Below, in pieces: positions 1 to 11,074 of a stretch of 64,000 bases of DNA. The translations under genes and the position numbers were made by a program. Under the pieces are notes generated by a model. That model ran no database searches, had not been told where the DNA came from, and saw only the letters and a program-made list of their open reading frames with translations. The stretch is from Nocardioides seonyuensis (GTDB lineage Bacteria > Actinomycetota > Actinomycetes > Propionibacteriales > Nocardioidaceae): the NCBI RefSeq assembly GCF_004683965.1, contig NZ_CP038436.1:124001-188000 (forward strand), in the 5' to 3' direction. The stretch's first letter is position 1; every line of letters begins with the position of its first letter.

Positions 1-2
1 CG

Positions 3-413
3 CACGTCCTGATCGACGAGTCCACCGCGATGAGCGTCAACCGCGGGACGCGCGCGGAGGCCCGGTTGGGGTTCGCCTCGACGGGGTTGTCGGTGTTCGT
101 GCTGTGGAACCTCGCCACGGCCATCGGGGCGGTCGGTGGGCAGATCCTGGGCGACCCCCGCACCTACGGGCTGGACGCCGCGGTGGGCGCGGCGTTCCTC
201 GCCCTGCTCTGGCCGAGGTTGGACGTCCGCTCCAACCAGGTCGTCGGGCTCGTCGCCGCGGCGGTGGCGCTCGTGCTGGTGCCGTTGACGGCGGCGGGCT
301 GGCCGGTGCTGGCCGCAGGCGGGGTCGCCCTCCTCGCCGGGGTGTTGACGCGGGGAACGACCGATCCCACCGAGGTTCCCGGTCCCGGCGACGTGGCGGG
401 GGGTCACCACTGA
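3..413 (+). CDS. azlC: AzlC-family branched-chain amino acid exporter subunit, C-terminal part
   Basis: The gene enters from the left edge; the reading frame is open from base 3, and the ATG at 30 is internal because the preceding codons read HVLIDESTA, a conserved AzlC stretch (LIDESTAM). About 137 residues are visible. They hold hydrophobic segments typical of the large subunit of the AzlCD transporter, which exports branched-chain or other amino acids across the cytoplasmic membrane. The tail after residue 110 is Gly/Pro/Thr rich and soluble. The stop codon overlaps the next start by one base (TGATG), as expected for azlC-azlD. The N-terminal half lies outside the window. Substrate cannot be told from sequence. 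Confidence 0.85.
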   Translation, partial: HVLIDESTAMSVNRGTRAEARLGFASTGLSVFVLWNLATAIGAVGGQILGDPRTYGLDAAVGAAFLALLWPRLDVRSNQVVGLVAAAVALVLVPLTAAGWPVLAAGGVALLAGVLTRGTTDPTEVPGPGDVAGGHH

Positions 414-709
414 TGTGGACGGCGATCCTCCTCGCGTGCGTCGGCTGCTACGCCCTCAAGCTGGCCGGGCTGTCCCTCCCCGCCCGCGTACTGGCCCACC
501 CGGTCGTCGAGCGGGTCGCCGACCTGATCCCGGTGGCGCTCCTGGCCGCGCTGGTCGCCGTCCAGGTCTGGAGCACCGGTCCCGACCTCGAGGTCGACGC
601 CCGGACCGCGGGGCTGGCATTCGCGGTGGTGGCACTGCTGCTGCGGGCGCCGTTCCTCGTCGTCGTGATCGGCGCTGCGGCTGTGGCCGCTCTCGTCCGC
701 GCCCTCTGA
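413..709 (+). CDS. azlD: AzlD-family transporter small subunit
   Basis: A 98-residue protein made almost wholly of hydrophobic segments (about residues 2-20, 40-55, 68-97), the normal size and shape of AzlD. It pairs with AzlC to form a two-component amino acid exporter. The start is set by the TGATG overlap with azlC, so the two subunits are probably made by translational coupling. It ends just before a convergent ABC operon; no clear terminator is seen in the 20-base gap. Confidence 0.82.
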   Translation: MWTAILLACVGCYALKLAGLSLPARVLAHPVVERVADLIPVALLAALVAVQVWSTGPDLEVDARTAGLAFAVVALLLRAPFLVVVIGAAAVAALVRAL

Positions 710-729
710 CCACCGGGCGCCGGGCAGGC

Positions 730-1386
730 TCAGGGGAGCGTCCCGGTCAGCTCTCCCTCGTGGATGTGGAGCACGACGTCAGCCTGCTCCGCGGCGACCG
801 GGTCGTTGGTGGTCATCACCACGACCGCACCCCGGTCGCTCTCGTCACGCAGCGCCGCGATGACCCGCTCACGGTTGGCGGAGTCGAGCTCGCTCGTGGG
901 CTCGTCGGCCAGGAGCACTGCGGGGTTCGTGGCGAGCGCCCGCGCGAGGGCGGCACGCTGCTGCTGGCCCCCGGAGAGCTCCTCGATGAGGTGCTCCCCC
1001 ACGTCCTCGAGCCCCAGGCGGTGCAGCGCCTCACCGCTGCGGTGATCGGCTTCCTTCGGGGCCAGCCCGGAGGCGACCGCCGCGACGTAGACGTTCTCCC
1101 GGGCCGTCAGGGTGCCGACCAGGCCGTTGCCCTGAGGCATCAGTGCGATGCGCGGCCTCGAGGCCTGGTCGGGGCCGGTGACGGCGACGTCACCGAGCGA
1201 CACCGAGCCGCTGCGCAGCGGGACCAGGCCTGCCAGCGCCCAGAGCAAGGTGGACTTCCCGGAGCCCGACGGCCCACGCACCGCCAGGAACGAACCCGGG
1301 GACAGGTCGAGGTGGACGTCACGCAGCGCCTCCACCCCGTCGTACGCCACGCTCATCCCTTGGGCGCACAAGGCTCTCCGGTCCAT
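730..1386 (-). CDS. ABC transporter ATP-binding protein (second ATPase of the FtsX-type system)
   Basis: This 218-residue ABC ATPase has a Walker A (GPSGSGKST, about residues 37-45), signature LSGGQQQR (about 138) and Walker B with VLLADEPTSELD (about 157). It falls in the MacB/LolD class of ATPases that energise FtsX-type permeases. Its ATG overlaps the stop of the upstream ATPase gene (ATGA), and that gene in turn overlaps the permease, giving a three-gene translationally coupled operon running leftwards. Two different ATPases with one large permease suggests a heterodimeric motor. The substrate (lipid, lipoprotein or drug) is unknown. Confidence 0.88.
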   Translation of the reverse strand: MDRRALCAQGMSVAYDGVEALRDVHLDLSPGSFLAVRGPSGSGKSTLLWALAGLVPLRSGSVSLGDVAVTGPDQASRPRIALMPQGNGLVGTLTARENVYVAAVASGLAPKEADHRSGEALHRLGLEDVGEHLIEELSGGQQQRAALARALATNPAVLLADEPTSELDSANRERVIAALRDESDRGAVVVMTTNDPVAAEQADVVLHIHEGELTGTLP

Positions 1387-2231
1387 CAGTCACCCACACC
1401 TCGGCTCGGGTCCTCGACGAGGAGGACGTACTGGCCGTCGACGAGGTGGAACCTCACCAACGTGCCGGGAGGCAGGTCGAGCCGCGCGTGCTCGGGCAGC
1501 ACCAGGGAGCCGTCGGCGGTCACGACGGCGTACTCCTCGCCGGAGCGTCCCTCCCCGCCGATGCGGCCGTCACGGATGGTCACGGTGCGCGGGAGGAAGT
1601 CGGCGACGTCGGGATCATGGGTGACCAGCACGATCGTGGCCCCGGTGGACCGGTTGATGTCGGCCAGGGTCTCCAGGATCGCGTCCCTGGCCCGGTGGTC
1701 GAGCATGCTGGTCGGCTCGTCGGCGAGGATGAGGCCGGGCCCGGTCGAGATCGCGACCGCGATCGCGAGCCGCTGGCGGTCAGCCGGCGAGAGGACGGAC
1801 AGTGGCCGCGTCGCCGCTCCCGCGAGACCCACCTGGTCCAGCACGTCTGCCGGTGGCGGCAGGTCGACGCCGTCACTGCGTGCCGCTGACTGGGCGAAGG
1901 CGATGTTCTCGGTCGGGTCGAGGAAGGGCATGAGGTTGCGGGGTGCACCCTGGAGCAGCAGCGACACGCGCGTGCGGAGCAGACGGTCGAGCTCGGCCTC
2001 CGGGGCCTGCGACAGCTCGACGTCGTCGATGAAGATCTTGCCCGCGCTCGGCCGGAAGAGCCCTGCCAGCAGGTTGAGGAGCGTCGACTTGCCCGCTCCG
2101 GATGGTCCGAGCAGGCCCATGAACTCACCCGACCGGACGTCGAGGTCCACCCCCGACAGGGCAGCCACGTCGTGGCCCTCGCTGCGGTAGATGTGCACGA
2201 GGCGACGCGTGCGGATCGCCGATCCGTTCAC
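1386..2231 (-). CDS. ABC transporter ATP-binding protein (first ATPase of the FtsX-type system)
   Basis: A 281-residue ATPase. The GTG at 2231 overlaps the permease stop (GTGA) and is a better start than an upstream codon that would lie inside the permease gene. It has Walker A (GPSGAGKST), a degenerate signature around LSVLSPADRQRLAIA in place of LSGGQ, Walker B LILADEPTSMLD and an H-loop (VTHDPD). After the ATPase core there are about 65 extra residues with a beta-rich character, absent from its partner. The weak signature motif suggests that one of the two ATP sites of the heterodimer is non-canonical. Confidence 0.87.
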   Translation of the reverse strand: MNGSAIRTRRLVHIYRSEGHDVAALSGVDLDVRSGEFMGLLGPSGAGKSTLLNLLAGLFRPSAGKIFIDDVELSQAPEAELDRLLRTRVSLLLQGAPRNLMPFLDPTENIAFAQSAARSDGVDLPPPADVLDQVGLAGAATRPLSVLSPADRQRLAIAVAISTGPGLILADEPTSMLDHRARDAILETLADINRSTGATIVLVTHDPDVADFLPRTVTIRDGRIGGEGRSGEEYAVVTADGSLVLPEHARLDLPPGTLVRFHLVDGQYVLLVEDPSRGVGD

Positions 2232-5200
2232 AGGGCCTCCCGCGTCCGCTGGGGTTCCGACCGGCGGGCGAGACCGAGCCCGGCCGCCGCCCCGGTGCCC
2301 ATGAGCGCCACGAGGCAGCACCCCCCAGCGGCCACGGCCGTCCACCAGGCGGGGCCGAGCTCGAGCAGGGAGACCTCGGGCTCCGTGGCGAACAGCGGCA
2401 CGATCGGCAGGGCGATCCTCGCCCCGAGCAGGCCGCTCACGATCCCGGCGAGGACACCGACCAGGACCGCAGGGAGCTGTGCCAGGATCGCGACCCGACG
2501 CACGGCCCGCGCCGAGAGACCCGCCAGCCGAAGCCCCGCGAGGTCGCGGCTGCTCGACCGCCAGCCCGCCACCCCGACCACGACCAGGGCCGTGCCGGCC
2601 AGGAGGACCCCGAGGATCCCCACCACCAGGGCCAGCTGGAGGCTCCAGGCAGCAGTGGTGCTGCGCAGCTCCTCCTCGAGGGCCGCCGCGGATCGGGCCT
2701 CACCGGCGACCAGTCCCTGGGCGACGAGAGCCTCCTCCGCCGCCACCCGGCGCGAGGGCGAGTCGACCCACAGCTCCATTGCCGCCTCCGGCCGGCCCGG
2801 CGCCACTCGCTCGAGCGTCTCGAGGGCAGCCACCACGGTGCGGTCGCCCGAGGCCGGGGCGTGGGCGATCGTCCCGGTGACCTCTGCCGGCACCAGGAGC
2901 CCGTCGAGCCCCGTGACCGCGGTGATGCCCGCCCCGGAGGAGCCTGCGTCCTTCGCCACCCACGCGGTGGCGAGGACGGGCACGGACGAGGGGAGCCAGG
3001 CGGACACCAGCTCTGCTGCGGCCGCACCACTGCTCTCCACCTCGATCCCGAGGTCGTCACCGACCCTGGTGGAGGTCACGCTGAGGTCCGTCCCCGTCGA
3101 CTGGTGCCACCCACCCCGCGGGTCCAGCCCCACCGGTGCGCCGTCGACCCGCAGGTCACCCAGGGTCACCTGGGCTCGCATCGACGAGCCCGGGACCGTC
3201 CGGAGGGCGAAGCCGGTGACGACGCACCCGGCCGAGCACGGGAGCGCGACGCTGGGGCGGGTGGTCGTACGTGCCCGGAGGTCGCGTGCCAGCCAGACCG
3301 AGGTGGGCCCGGTCTCGTTGCGCAGCATCACCCACAGGTCCACGGGCGGCGATGCCCCGTCGGCGTCGCGGGTCCGCAGCTCGTCCACCTCGAGCCTGAC
3401 CTGCGCACGCTCCCCCGTGACCTGCAGCGGCTCCGCGTCGCCCGGCTCGAGGGTCGCCCACACGTCGTCGGGCGGCGAGCCACCGGGGATGAGCGCCACC
3501 CGGCCGAAAGACTCGGGAAGCACGGCCAGCACCTCGGGCGCATTGGTGCCGGGTGGAGTGACCCGCACGACAGGCGTGACGTGATCGCCCGACGGGTCGG
3601 CCTCCCTCGCCGCCGCACGCAACTGGGCGACGGTGCCGCCGCTGGCTGGTACGACGACGGACGCACCGGCGCGCTGAGCGGCAGCCAGGCTCCAGTTGCG
3701 CTCACCGACGGACAGCGCGTTGACCGAGAAGACGGCGAGTCCTGCGGCCACTGTCACCATGGCGACGGTGCGGGCCGCCGCGCCGCTCCGGGCGGCGCCG
3801 AGCATGGCCACCGACTCCACGAGGCGGCCGCGGCGGAGCAGCCAGCGCCCGAGCAGGCTCACCGCGGGACTGCTCAGGTAGGCGAGGACCACCCCGACCA
3901 CCACGGCCAGGAGGGCCGGCACAGCGAGGGCGACCGGTCCATGGGCGTCACCGGAGACGATGGCGACGAGCGCCGCTCCTGCTGCAGCCACGGCGCCGGT
4001 GGCGACCACCCCGACCTGCCACGGCGACCGCCTGGCCGGGACGCGGCGGAGCAGGTCGGCCACCGGCTCGAGGCTCATGCGGTGGGCGACGAGCAGGACG
4101 GCGACCGCCAGGAGCATCGCGGCGAGCGCCAGGGCGGCCCAGAGCCGAAGGCCAACCTCCGGGAGCGTCCACACCACGGAGAGGAGCCAGCGCTGAAGGA
4201 GCGCGCAGCCGGCGACGGCGATCACCGCGCCGGGGAGCACGCCCGCGAGCAGCACGGGCAGCAGCTCGCTCACCACGTGGCGGCGCGCGCCGGTGCGCCG
4301 GCGGCCCCTCAGCCGCGCCAACGCCAGCTCGGGACGTCGTGCTTCCGCTGCTGCACGCAACGCCAGCCACAAGACCACCAGGCAGAGCAGGGCCAGCTGC
4401 GCCATGAGCAACGGGACCGTCACCCGCGCCTGGTCCACCTGGACCTCGACGCTCTCCGCGATCGTCCCGATCGTCGACTCCACGGCGATGTCGGCGTCGG
4501 TGCGCATCGCGACCTCGGGACCGAGCCGCTCGAGCACCTTCGCCACCAGCGCGACCTCGCCGGCCCCCACGCTGTCCTGGTCGAGCTCGAGACCGACGTA
4601 GGACGCCAGCCCCGCGAGGGGCAGGCGCTCCCCTGCGGTGAAGGAGCTCGCCTCCGCCAGCCAGGCGTCGTGGAACAGGCCGGTGGGCGGACCGGGGTTG
4701 ACCGTGCCGGACAACCCGCCGAGGCGCTGTCCTGCCCACACCTGCGACGGCTCACGGAAGGGCGAGGAGTCGTAGGTCCCGACGACTTCCAGCTCGAGGA
4801 CCCGCGGGACGGGGTCGACCAGGCCGTTGGGCCGGACCTTCGCTCCGTCCTGCGCCGAGACCTCGAAGGCCTCGCCGACCCGGAAGCCGAAGTTCTCCCG
4901 GTCAGCGGCGCTCACCAGCACCTCGCCGGGCCCGGACGGGCAGGAGCCCTCCACGATGGTGACGATCTCGCACTGCCCCGGCCGGGACAGCACCCTGCCG
5001 GAGGACTTGTGCCGGCCGGACGGCACCGACGCGTCCGCCACGTGGCCCGCGACGGGGTCGCGGTAGTAGGGCCTGATGCTGTCGGGAACGAGCTGCTCGA
5101 GATCATCCGGCGGGAGGGCCGGCCGCGGCTCGTAGTAGTCGGGGTCCGCGGTCGAGGTGAACCGGACGTCCGTGACGAAGCTCGGCGCCTGCGCGAGCTG

Positions 5201-5326
5201 GCGGTCGGTGGCCTCCTGTCGCATGGCACCGTCGTAGAGCGGTGCGAAGCAGACGATCGCGGTCAGGAGTGCCGAGAGGACGAGCAGGCCCGACGTCTCG
5301 AGCGGACGATTGCGGAACCGCCGCAC
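2228..5326 (-). CDS. FtsX-like ABC transporter permease
   Basis: A 1032-residue membrane protein with the two-module FtsX/MacB-like layout. One helix lies near the N terminus (about residues 12-35), followed by a large extracytoplasmic domain to about 300, a cluster of six or seven helices (about 300-550), a second large soluble domain (about 550-880), and three C-terminal helices. The start is taken as the GTG at 5326, which has a GGAGGGGG purine run about 7 bases upstream; a TTG at 5332 is possible but sits too close to that run. It opens the operon with the two ATPase genes. Systems of this shape usually export or remodel envelope lipids, peptides or lipoproteins; the cargo here is not predictable. 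Confidence 0.85.
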   Translation of the reverse strand: MRRFRNRPLETSGLLVLSALLTAIVCFAPLYDGAMRQEATDRQLAQAPSFVTDVRFTSTADPDYYEPRPALPPDDLEQLVPDSIRPYYRDPVAGHVADASVPSGRHKSSGRVLSRPGQCEIVTIVEGSCPSGPGEVLVSAADRENFGFRVGEAFEVSAQDGAKVRPNGLVDPVPRVLELEVVGTYDSSPFREPSQVWAGQRLGGLSGTVNPGPPTGLFHDAWLAEASSFTAGERLPLAGLASYVGLELDQDSVGAGEVALVAKVLERLGPEVAMRTDADIAVESTIGTIAESVEVQVDQARVTVPLLMAQLALLCLVVLWLALRAAAEARRPELALARLRGRRRTGARRHVVSELLPVLLAGVLPGAVIAVAGCALLQRWLLSVVWTLPEVGLRLWAALALAAMLLAVAVLLVAHRMSLEPVADLLRRVPARRSPWQVGVVATGAVAAAGAALVAIVSGDAHGPVALAVPALLAVVVGVVLAYLSSPAVSLLGRWLLRRGRLVESVAMLGAARSGAAARTVAMVTVAAGLAVFSVNALSVGERNWSLAAAQRAGASVVVPASGGTVAQLRAAAREADPSGDHVTPVVRVTPPGTNAPEVLAVLPESFGRVALIPGGSPPDDVWATLEPGDAEPLQVTGERAQVRLEVDELRTRDADGASPPVDLWVMLRNETGPTSVWLARDLRARTTTRPSVALPCSAGCVVTGFALRTVPGSSMRAQVTLGDLRVDGAPVGLDPRGGWHQSTGTDLSVTSTRVGDDLGIEVESSGAAAAELVSAWLPSSVPVLATAWVAKDAGSSGAGITAVTGLDGLLVPAEVTGTIAHAPASGDRTVVAALETLERVAPGRPEAAMELWVDSPSRRVAAEEALVAQGLVAGEARSAAALEEELRSTTAAWSLQLALVVGILGVLLAGTALVVVGVAGWRSSSRDLAGLRLAGLSARAVRRVAILAQLPAVLVGVLAGIVSGLLGARIALPIVPLFATEPEVSLLELGPAWWTAVAAGGCCLVALMGTGAAAGLGLARRSEPQRTREAL

Positions 5327-5401
5327 TCTCAACCCCCTCCCCCGTGCTCCGTGGCCGTCGAGCGCACCCTACGCCCGGGGCAGGCGGTCAGGCACGAGCC
5401 G

Positions 5402-6753
<1,352 letters not shown>

Positions 6754-6754
6754 G

Positions 6755-8071
6755 TCAGGCCGGCCCGACGACGGCGAGGATCTCCTGCTGGCCGAAGAGC
6801 TCTGCTGCCAGCGCGCGGACGTCCTCGAGGGTGACTGCCTCGATCCGTGCCACCACCTCGTCCAGGGTCAGCAGCCCGTCGTAGACGAGCTCGGCCTTGC
6901 CCAGGCGTGACATCCGCGAGCCGGAGTCCTCCAGCCCGAGCAGCAGTCCGCCCTTGAGCTGGCCCTTGCCGCGCTCGAGCTCCTCGGCGGTGATGCCCTC
7001 GGCAGCGACCTTCGCGAGCTCGGCACGCACCGTGGCCAGCACGGCGTCGTACTTGGCCGGGAGGCACCCGACCGAGACGCCGACCACGCCGGCGTCGGCG
7101 TGGTGGCTCGCGAACGAGTAGACCGAGTAGGCCAGTCCACGGAGCTCGCGCACCTCCTGGAAGAGGCGGGAGGACGTGCCGCCACCGAGCGCGGTGTTGA
7201 GCACGCCCAGCACGAAGCGACGCTCGTCGGTGCGGGTCAGGCCCTTCACCCCGAGCACGAGGTTGACCTGCTCGAGGGGGCGTGTGGTCCGCGACTCCCC
7301 GGGGTGCACGGCGCGGGCGCGCGAGGTGAGTCTCGGCTCCGCGGGCGTCGCCTCGCCGTCGAGGAATCCCTGGCGGGAGAACGCCTTGCGCACCATCCGG
7401 ACCACGGCGGTGTGGTCGACGTTGCCGGCGACCGCGACCACCATGTGCTCGGGCCGGTAGTGACGCTTGTAGAAGCGGTGGATCTGGGCGCGCGTCATGG
7501 CGGAGATCGACGCCTCGGTGCCCGCGATCGGGCGGCCGAGCGGCGAATCACCCCACGCCTGCTGCGCGAAGAGGTTGTGGACGACGTCGTCGGGATCATC
7601 GTCGTGCATGGCGATCTCGTCGAGGATGACGTCCCTCTCGGCCTCCACGTCGGCCTTGGCGATCACCGAGGCGGTGACCATGTCGCCCAGGACGTCGACG
7701 GCGATCGGGAGGTGCTCGTCGAGCACGCGAGCGTGGAAGACGGTGTACTCCTTGGCGGTGAACGCGTTGAACTCACCGCCGATGGTGTCGAGCTCGACGG
7801 AGATGTCGAGAGCGCTGCGCTCGGGGGTTCCCTTGAAGAGCAGGTGCTCGAGGAAGTGGGAGCAGCCGTGCAGGCTGGGGGTCTCGTGACGCGAGCCCAC
7901 GTCCACCCAGACGCCGATGCTCGCCGACCGGGTCCCGGCCATCTGCTCGGTGAGGATGCGCAGCCCGCTGGGCAGGACGGTACGACGCACCCGCGAGGTC
8001 ACCTGCCCCCCGCTGTCCTTGACGGTCTGGAGGGTCCTGGTGGTGCCCTGCTTCGAAGCGTTGTTCTGCAC
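6755..8071 (-). CDS. M16-family (pitrilysin/processing peptidase-like) zinc protease
   Basis: A 438-residue protein with the inverted zinc motif HFLEH at residues 72-76 and the downstream acidic region expected of the active M16B beta-type subunit. It has no signal peptide, so it is probably cytoplasmic. The GTG start at 8071 has AAAGG about 6 bases upstream. It lies downstream of pnp, separated by a strong hairpin; the pnp-M16 pair is a common actinobacterial arrangement. Physiological substrates are not known. Confidence 0.93.
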   Translation of the reverse strand: MQNNASKQGTTRTLQTVKDSGGQVTSRVRRTVLPSGLRILTEQMAGTRSASIGVWVDVGSRHETPSLHGCSHFLEHLLFKGTPERSALDISVELDTIGGEFNAFTAKEYTVFHARVLDEHLPIAVDVLGDMVTASVIAKADVEAERDVILDEIAMHDDDPDDVVHNLFAQQAWGDSPLGRPIAGTEASISAMTRAQIHRFYKRHYRPEHMVVAVAGNVDHTAVVRMVRKAFSRQGFLDGEATPAEPRLTSRARAVHPGESRTTRPLEQVNLVLGVKGLTRTDERRFVLGVLNTALGGGTSSRLFQEVRELRGLAYSVYSFASHHADAGVVGVSVGCLPAKYDAVLATVRAELAKVAAEGITAEELERGKGQLKGGLLLGLEDSGSRMSRLGKAELVYDGLLTLDEVVARIEAVTLEDVRALAAELFGQQEILAVVGPA

Positions 8072-8096
8072 TGATGCCTTTCTGCGGGAGAAACAG

Positions 8097-8127
8097 GACC
8101 GGCCGGCAGGTTCCCTGCCGGCCGGTC
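8097..8127 (-). terminator. Hairpin terminator downstream of pnp
   Basis: A perfect 14-bp inverted repeat (8097-8110 with 8114-8127) and a 3-base loop lies 17 bases after the pnp stop. On the minus strand it is followed by a short TTT tract. It should stop or reduce transcription before the M16 gene. Confidence 0.7.
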
Positions 8128-8143
8128 GTGACGGAGCTTCAGG

Positions 8144-10375
8144 TCACTCGGACGCGGCGTCCTCGTCGGCGGGCTCGGTCGCCTCGTCGGCGGACTCCTC
8201 CACCACGGGGACGAGCGAGAGCTTGCCGCGGTCGTCGATCTCACCGATCTCGACCTGGATCTTCTGGCCGACGGAGACGACGTCCTCGACGGCGTCGACA
8301 CGCTTGCCGCCGGCGAGGGAGCGCAGCTTGCTGATGTGCAGCAGACCGTCCCTGCCGGGCATGAGCGAGACGAAGGCACCGAAGTTGGTGGTCTTCACGA
8401 CCGTGCCGAGGTAGCGCTCGCCGACCTCGGGCATCGTCGGGTTGGCGATGGCGTTGACCGCAGCCTTGGCCGCCTCGGCAGCCTCACCGTTGGTGGCCCC
8501 GATGTAGACCGTGCCGTCGTCCTCGATCGAGAGCGTGGCCCCGGTGTCGTCCTGGATCTGGTTGATGACCTTGCCCTTGGGCCCGATCACCTCGCCGATC
8601 TTGTCGACGGGCACCTGGACGGTGATGATCCGCGGCGCGTGGATCGACATCTCCTCGGGCGCGTCGATGGCCTCGGCCATCACGTCGAGGATCGCGATCC
8701 TGGCGTCGCGGGCCTGGGTCAGCGCGCTGGCCAGGACCTCGGCGGGAATGCCGTCGAGCTTGGTGTCGAGCTGGAGCGCGGTGACGAACTCGCGAGTGCC
8801 GGCGACCTTGAAGTCCATGTCACCGAACGCGTCCTCGGCACCGAGGATGTCGGTGAGGGCGACGTACTGGGTCTGTCCGTCGACCTCGTCGGAGATGAGA
8901 CCCATCGCGATGCCCGCGACGGAGGCCTTCAGCGGCACGCCGGCCTGGAGCAGCGAGAGCGTCGAGGCGCACACCGAGCCCATCGAGGTCGAGCCGTTGG
9001 AGCCCATGGCCTCGGAGAGCTGGCGGATCGCGTAGGGGAACTCCTCGCGGCTGGGGAGCACCGGCAGGATGGCGCGGCGCGCGAGCGCACCGTGACCGAC
9101 CTCGCGACGCTTGGGCGAGCCCACCCGGCCGGTCTCGCCGGTGGAGAACGGCGGGAAGACGTACTTGTGCATGTAGCGGCGGTGCTTCTCCGGCGACAAC
9201 GTGTCCAGCTGCTGCTCAAGCTTGAGCATGTTGAGGGTGGTGACGCCCAGGATCTGGGTCTCACCGCGCTCGAACAGGGCCGAGCCGTGGACGCGCGGGA
9301 TCACGCCGACCTCGGAGTGCAGCGGGCGGATGTCGGCCGGGCCGCGGCCGTCGATGCGGACCTTGTCGCGCAGGACGCGCTCGCGCACCAGGGACTTGTT
9401 CAGCGAGCGGAACGCAGCCCCGATCTCCTTCTCGCGGCCCTCGAACTGACCGGAGAGCTTGTCCAGCACCTGGGCCTTGAGCTCGTCGGTGCGGTCGTTG
9501 CGCTCCTCCTTGCCCGCGATCTGCATCGCGGCGGCGAGGTCGTCGCGCACGGCAGCCTCGACGGCGGCGTAGACGTCGTCCTCGTAGTCGAGGAAGATCG
9601 GGAACTCCTGAACCGGCTTGGCCGACTCCTTGGCGAGCTCGACCTGGGCCTCGATGAGCTGCTTGATGAACGGCTTTGCGGCGTCGAGGCCACTGGCCAC
9701 GACCTCCTCCGTGGGGGCCTGCTGGCCGCCCTGGACGAGCTCGATGACCTGCTCGGTCGCTTCGGCCTCGACCATCATGATCGCGACGTCACCGGTGTCG
9801 GTGACCCGGCCCGCGACGACCATGTCGAACACGGCCTCCTCGAGCTGGGAGTGCGTGGGGAACGCGACCCACTGGCCCTTGATCAGGGCGACGCGGACGC
9901 CACCGACCGGGCCGGAGAACGGCAGGCCGGAGAGCTGGGTCGACAGCGACGCGGCGTTGATGGCCAGCACGTCGTAGGGCATGTCGGGGTCGAGCGCCAT
10001 CACGGTGATGACGACCTGGACCTCGTTGCGCAGGCCCTTCTTGAAGGTGGGGCGCAGCGGCCGGTCGATGAGACGGCAGGTGAGGATCGCGTCCTCGCCG
10101 GGACGACCCTCACTGCGGAAGAACGAGCCGGGGATCTGGCCCACGGCGTACATCCGCTCCTCGACGTCGATCGTCAGGGGGAAGAAGTCGAAGTGGTCCT
10201 TGGGCGTCTTGCCCGCGGTCGTCGCCGAGAGCAGCATCGTCTCGTCGTCGATGTAGGCCGTGACGGAGCCGGCTGCCTGGCGGGCCAGCAGACCCGTCTC
10301 GAACTTGATGGTGCGCTTGCCGAAGCTGCCGTTGTCGAGGACTGTCTCGACTGCGGCGATGGTGGGTTCACTCAT
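8144..10375 (-). CDS. pnp: Polyribonucleotide nucleotidyltransferase (PNPase)
   Basis: PNPase is a phosphorolytic 3'-5' exoribonuclease and also makes RNA tails, which in actinobacteria makes it a main RNA decay and (p)ppGpp-related enzyme. The 743-residue product has two RNase PH domains (about 15-145 and 345-560), a KH domain ([17 protein letters not shown], about 595-655) and a C-terminal S1 domain (about 660-730), then a short acidic tail. The ATG at 10375 starts [10 protein letters not shown]; the longer frame upstream is not conserved-looking. A hairpin in the leader and a terminator after the gene are described separately. rpsO lies upstream, as in most bacteria. Confidence 0.98.
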   Translation of the reverse strand: MSEPTIAAVETVLDNGSFGKRTIKFETGLLARQAAGSVTAYIDDETMLLSATTAGKTPKDHFDFFPLTIDVEERMYAVGQIPGSFFRSEGRPGEDAILTCRLIDRPLRPTFKKGLRNEVQVVITVMALDPDMPYDVLAINAASLSTQLSGLPFSGPVGGVRVALIKGQWVAFPTHSQLEEAVFDMVVAGRVTDTGDVAIMMVEAEATEQVIELVQGGQQAPTEEVVASGLDAAKPFIKQLIEAQVELAKESAKPVQEFPIFLDYEDDVYAAVEAAVRDDLAAAMQIAGKEERNDRTDELKAQVLDKLSGQFEGREKEIGAAFRSLNKSLVRERVLRDKVRIDGRGPADIRPLHSEVGVIPRVHGSALFERGETQILGVTTLNMLKLEQQLDTLSPEKHRRYMHKYVFPPFSTGETGRVGSPKRREVGHGALARRAILPVLPSREEFPYAIRQLSEAMGSNGSTSMGSVCASTLSLLQAGVPLKASVAGIAMGLISDEVDGQTQYVALTDILGAEDAFGDMDFKVAGTREFVTALQLDTKLDGIPAEVLASALTQARDARIAILDVMAEAIDAPEEMSIHAPRIITVQVPVDKIGEVIGPKGKVINQIQDDTGATLSIEDDGTVYIGATNGEAAEAAKAAVNAIANPTMPEVGERYLGTVVKTTNFGAFVSLMPGRDGLLHISKLRSLAGGKRVDAVEDVVSVGQKIQVEIGEIDDRGKLSLVPVVEESADEATEPADEDAASE

Positions 10376-10407
10376 GGAAGCAGGTCCCTGCTTTCTCTTC
10401 TCGGAGT

Positions 10408-10439
10408 GATCCGCGGCGTCCGCCTGCGTGGGCGGATCA
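10408..10439 (-). promoter_or_regulatory. Hairpin in the pnp leader
   Basis: An 8-bp stem (10408-10415 with 10432-10439) encloses a further GC-rich repeat, 33-64 bases upstream of the pnp ATG. In E. coli a leader stem-loop cut by RNase III allows PNPase to control its own mRNA. This is a similar position, but function is inference. Confidence 0.35.
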
Positions 10440-10601
10440 TCGAAGGTTGCCCGCCAGCATTGCGTCTCCGGTGTGGAGGGGCCGGTCTTCGATCGAGGCC
10501 CTCGGTGTCGGCGCGAGGCCGAACCGGGAGCCACTACCGAGGACCGAGCCGGACGTTGCGGGTCACTCCTGGTGTGGTGTGTGTTGAGTTGTTAAACGAA
10601 G

Positions 10602-10632
10602 CGGAGCGGCTCCCCGGCAGGGAGCCGCTCCG
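10602..10632 (-). terminator. Rho-independent-type terminator of rpsO
   Basis: A 13-bp stem (10602-10614 with 10620-10632) with a 5-base loop begins 5 bases after the rpsO stop and is followed on the minus strand by a T/A-rich stretch (CGTTTAACAAC). Confidence 0.8.
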
Positions 10633-10637
10633 GAGAG

Positions 10638-10913
10638 TCAGCGACGAAGGCCGAGACGCTCGACGATCGAGCGGTAGCGCGCGATCTCGGTCTTCTGCAG
10701 GTAGTTGAGGAGCCGGCGGCGCTGGCCCACGAGGAGCAGCAGCCCGCGGCGGCTGTGGTGGTCGTGCTTGTGCTGCTTGAGGTGCTCGGTGAGGTGGGAG
10801 ATGCGGTGGCTGAGCAGCGCGATCTGGACCTCGGGAGAGCCGGTGTCGCCCTCGGTGGTGGCGTACTCGGCGATGATCTTCTTCTTGGTCTCAGCGTCGG
10901 TTCCGACAGTCAT
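10638..10913 (-). CDS. rpsO: 30S ribosomal protein S15
   Basis: S15 (91 residues) binds 16S rRNA early in assembly of the small-subunit platform. The conserved blocks [21 protein letters not shown] and the [10 protein letters not shown] motif are all present, and the length is normal. The ATG at 10913 ([12 protein letters not shown]) is preceded by a GGAG-type site. It has its own promoter and terminator, so rpsO can be expressed apart from pnp. Confidence 0.98.
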   Translation of the reverse strand: MTVGTDAETKKKIIAEYATTEGDTGSPEVQIALLSHRISHLTEHLKQHKHDHHSRRGLLLLVGQRRRLLNYLQKTEIARYRSIVERLGLRR

Positions 10914-11003
10914 GAGGGCTCCTTGTTTTCTCTCGTTGCGCGGCGCGCCGGAGCTTGTCCATCCGGGCACTGGGATCCGCGGCCGTTGCACGGCAACATG
11001 GGG

Positions 11004-11033
11004 AGGCTATCAGCGGCGCCGGAGGCCTCCCAA
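11004..11033 (-). promoter_or_regulatory. Candidate sigma-A promoter of rpsO
   Basis: On the minus strand a TTGGGA (-35, 11028-11033) and a TAGCCT (-10, 11004-11009) are 18 bases apart, about 90 bases upstream of rpsO. The two boxes lie in the arms of an imperfect inverted repeat (GGGAGGC and GCCTCCC). Confidence 0.45.
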
Positions 11034-11074
11034 AACGCGGACGTGGCCCGCTCGGCACGCTCCGACCCCGCACA

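Noticed and set aside
8336..10708. 790-residue plus-strand frame over pnp
   Set aside because: Antisense shadow of pnp produced by high G+C; no domains and no start site.
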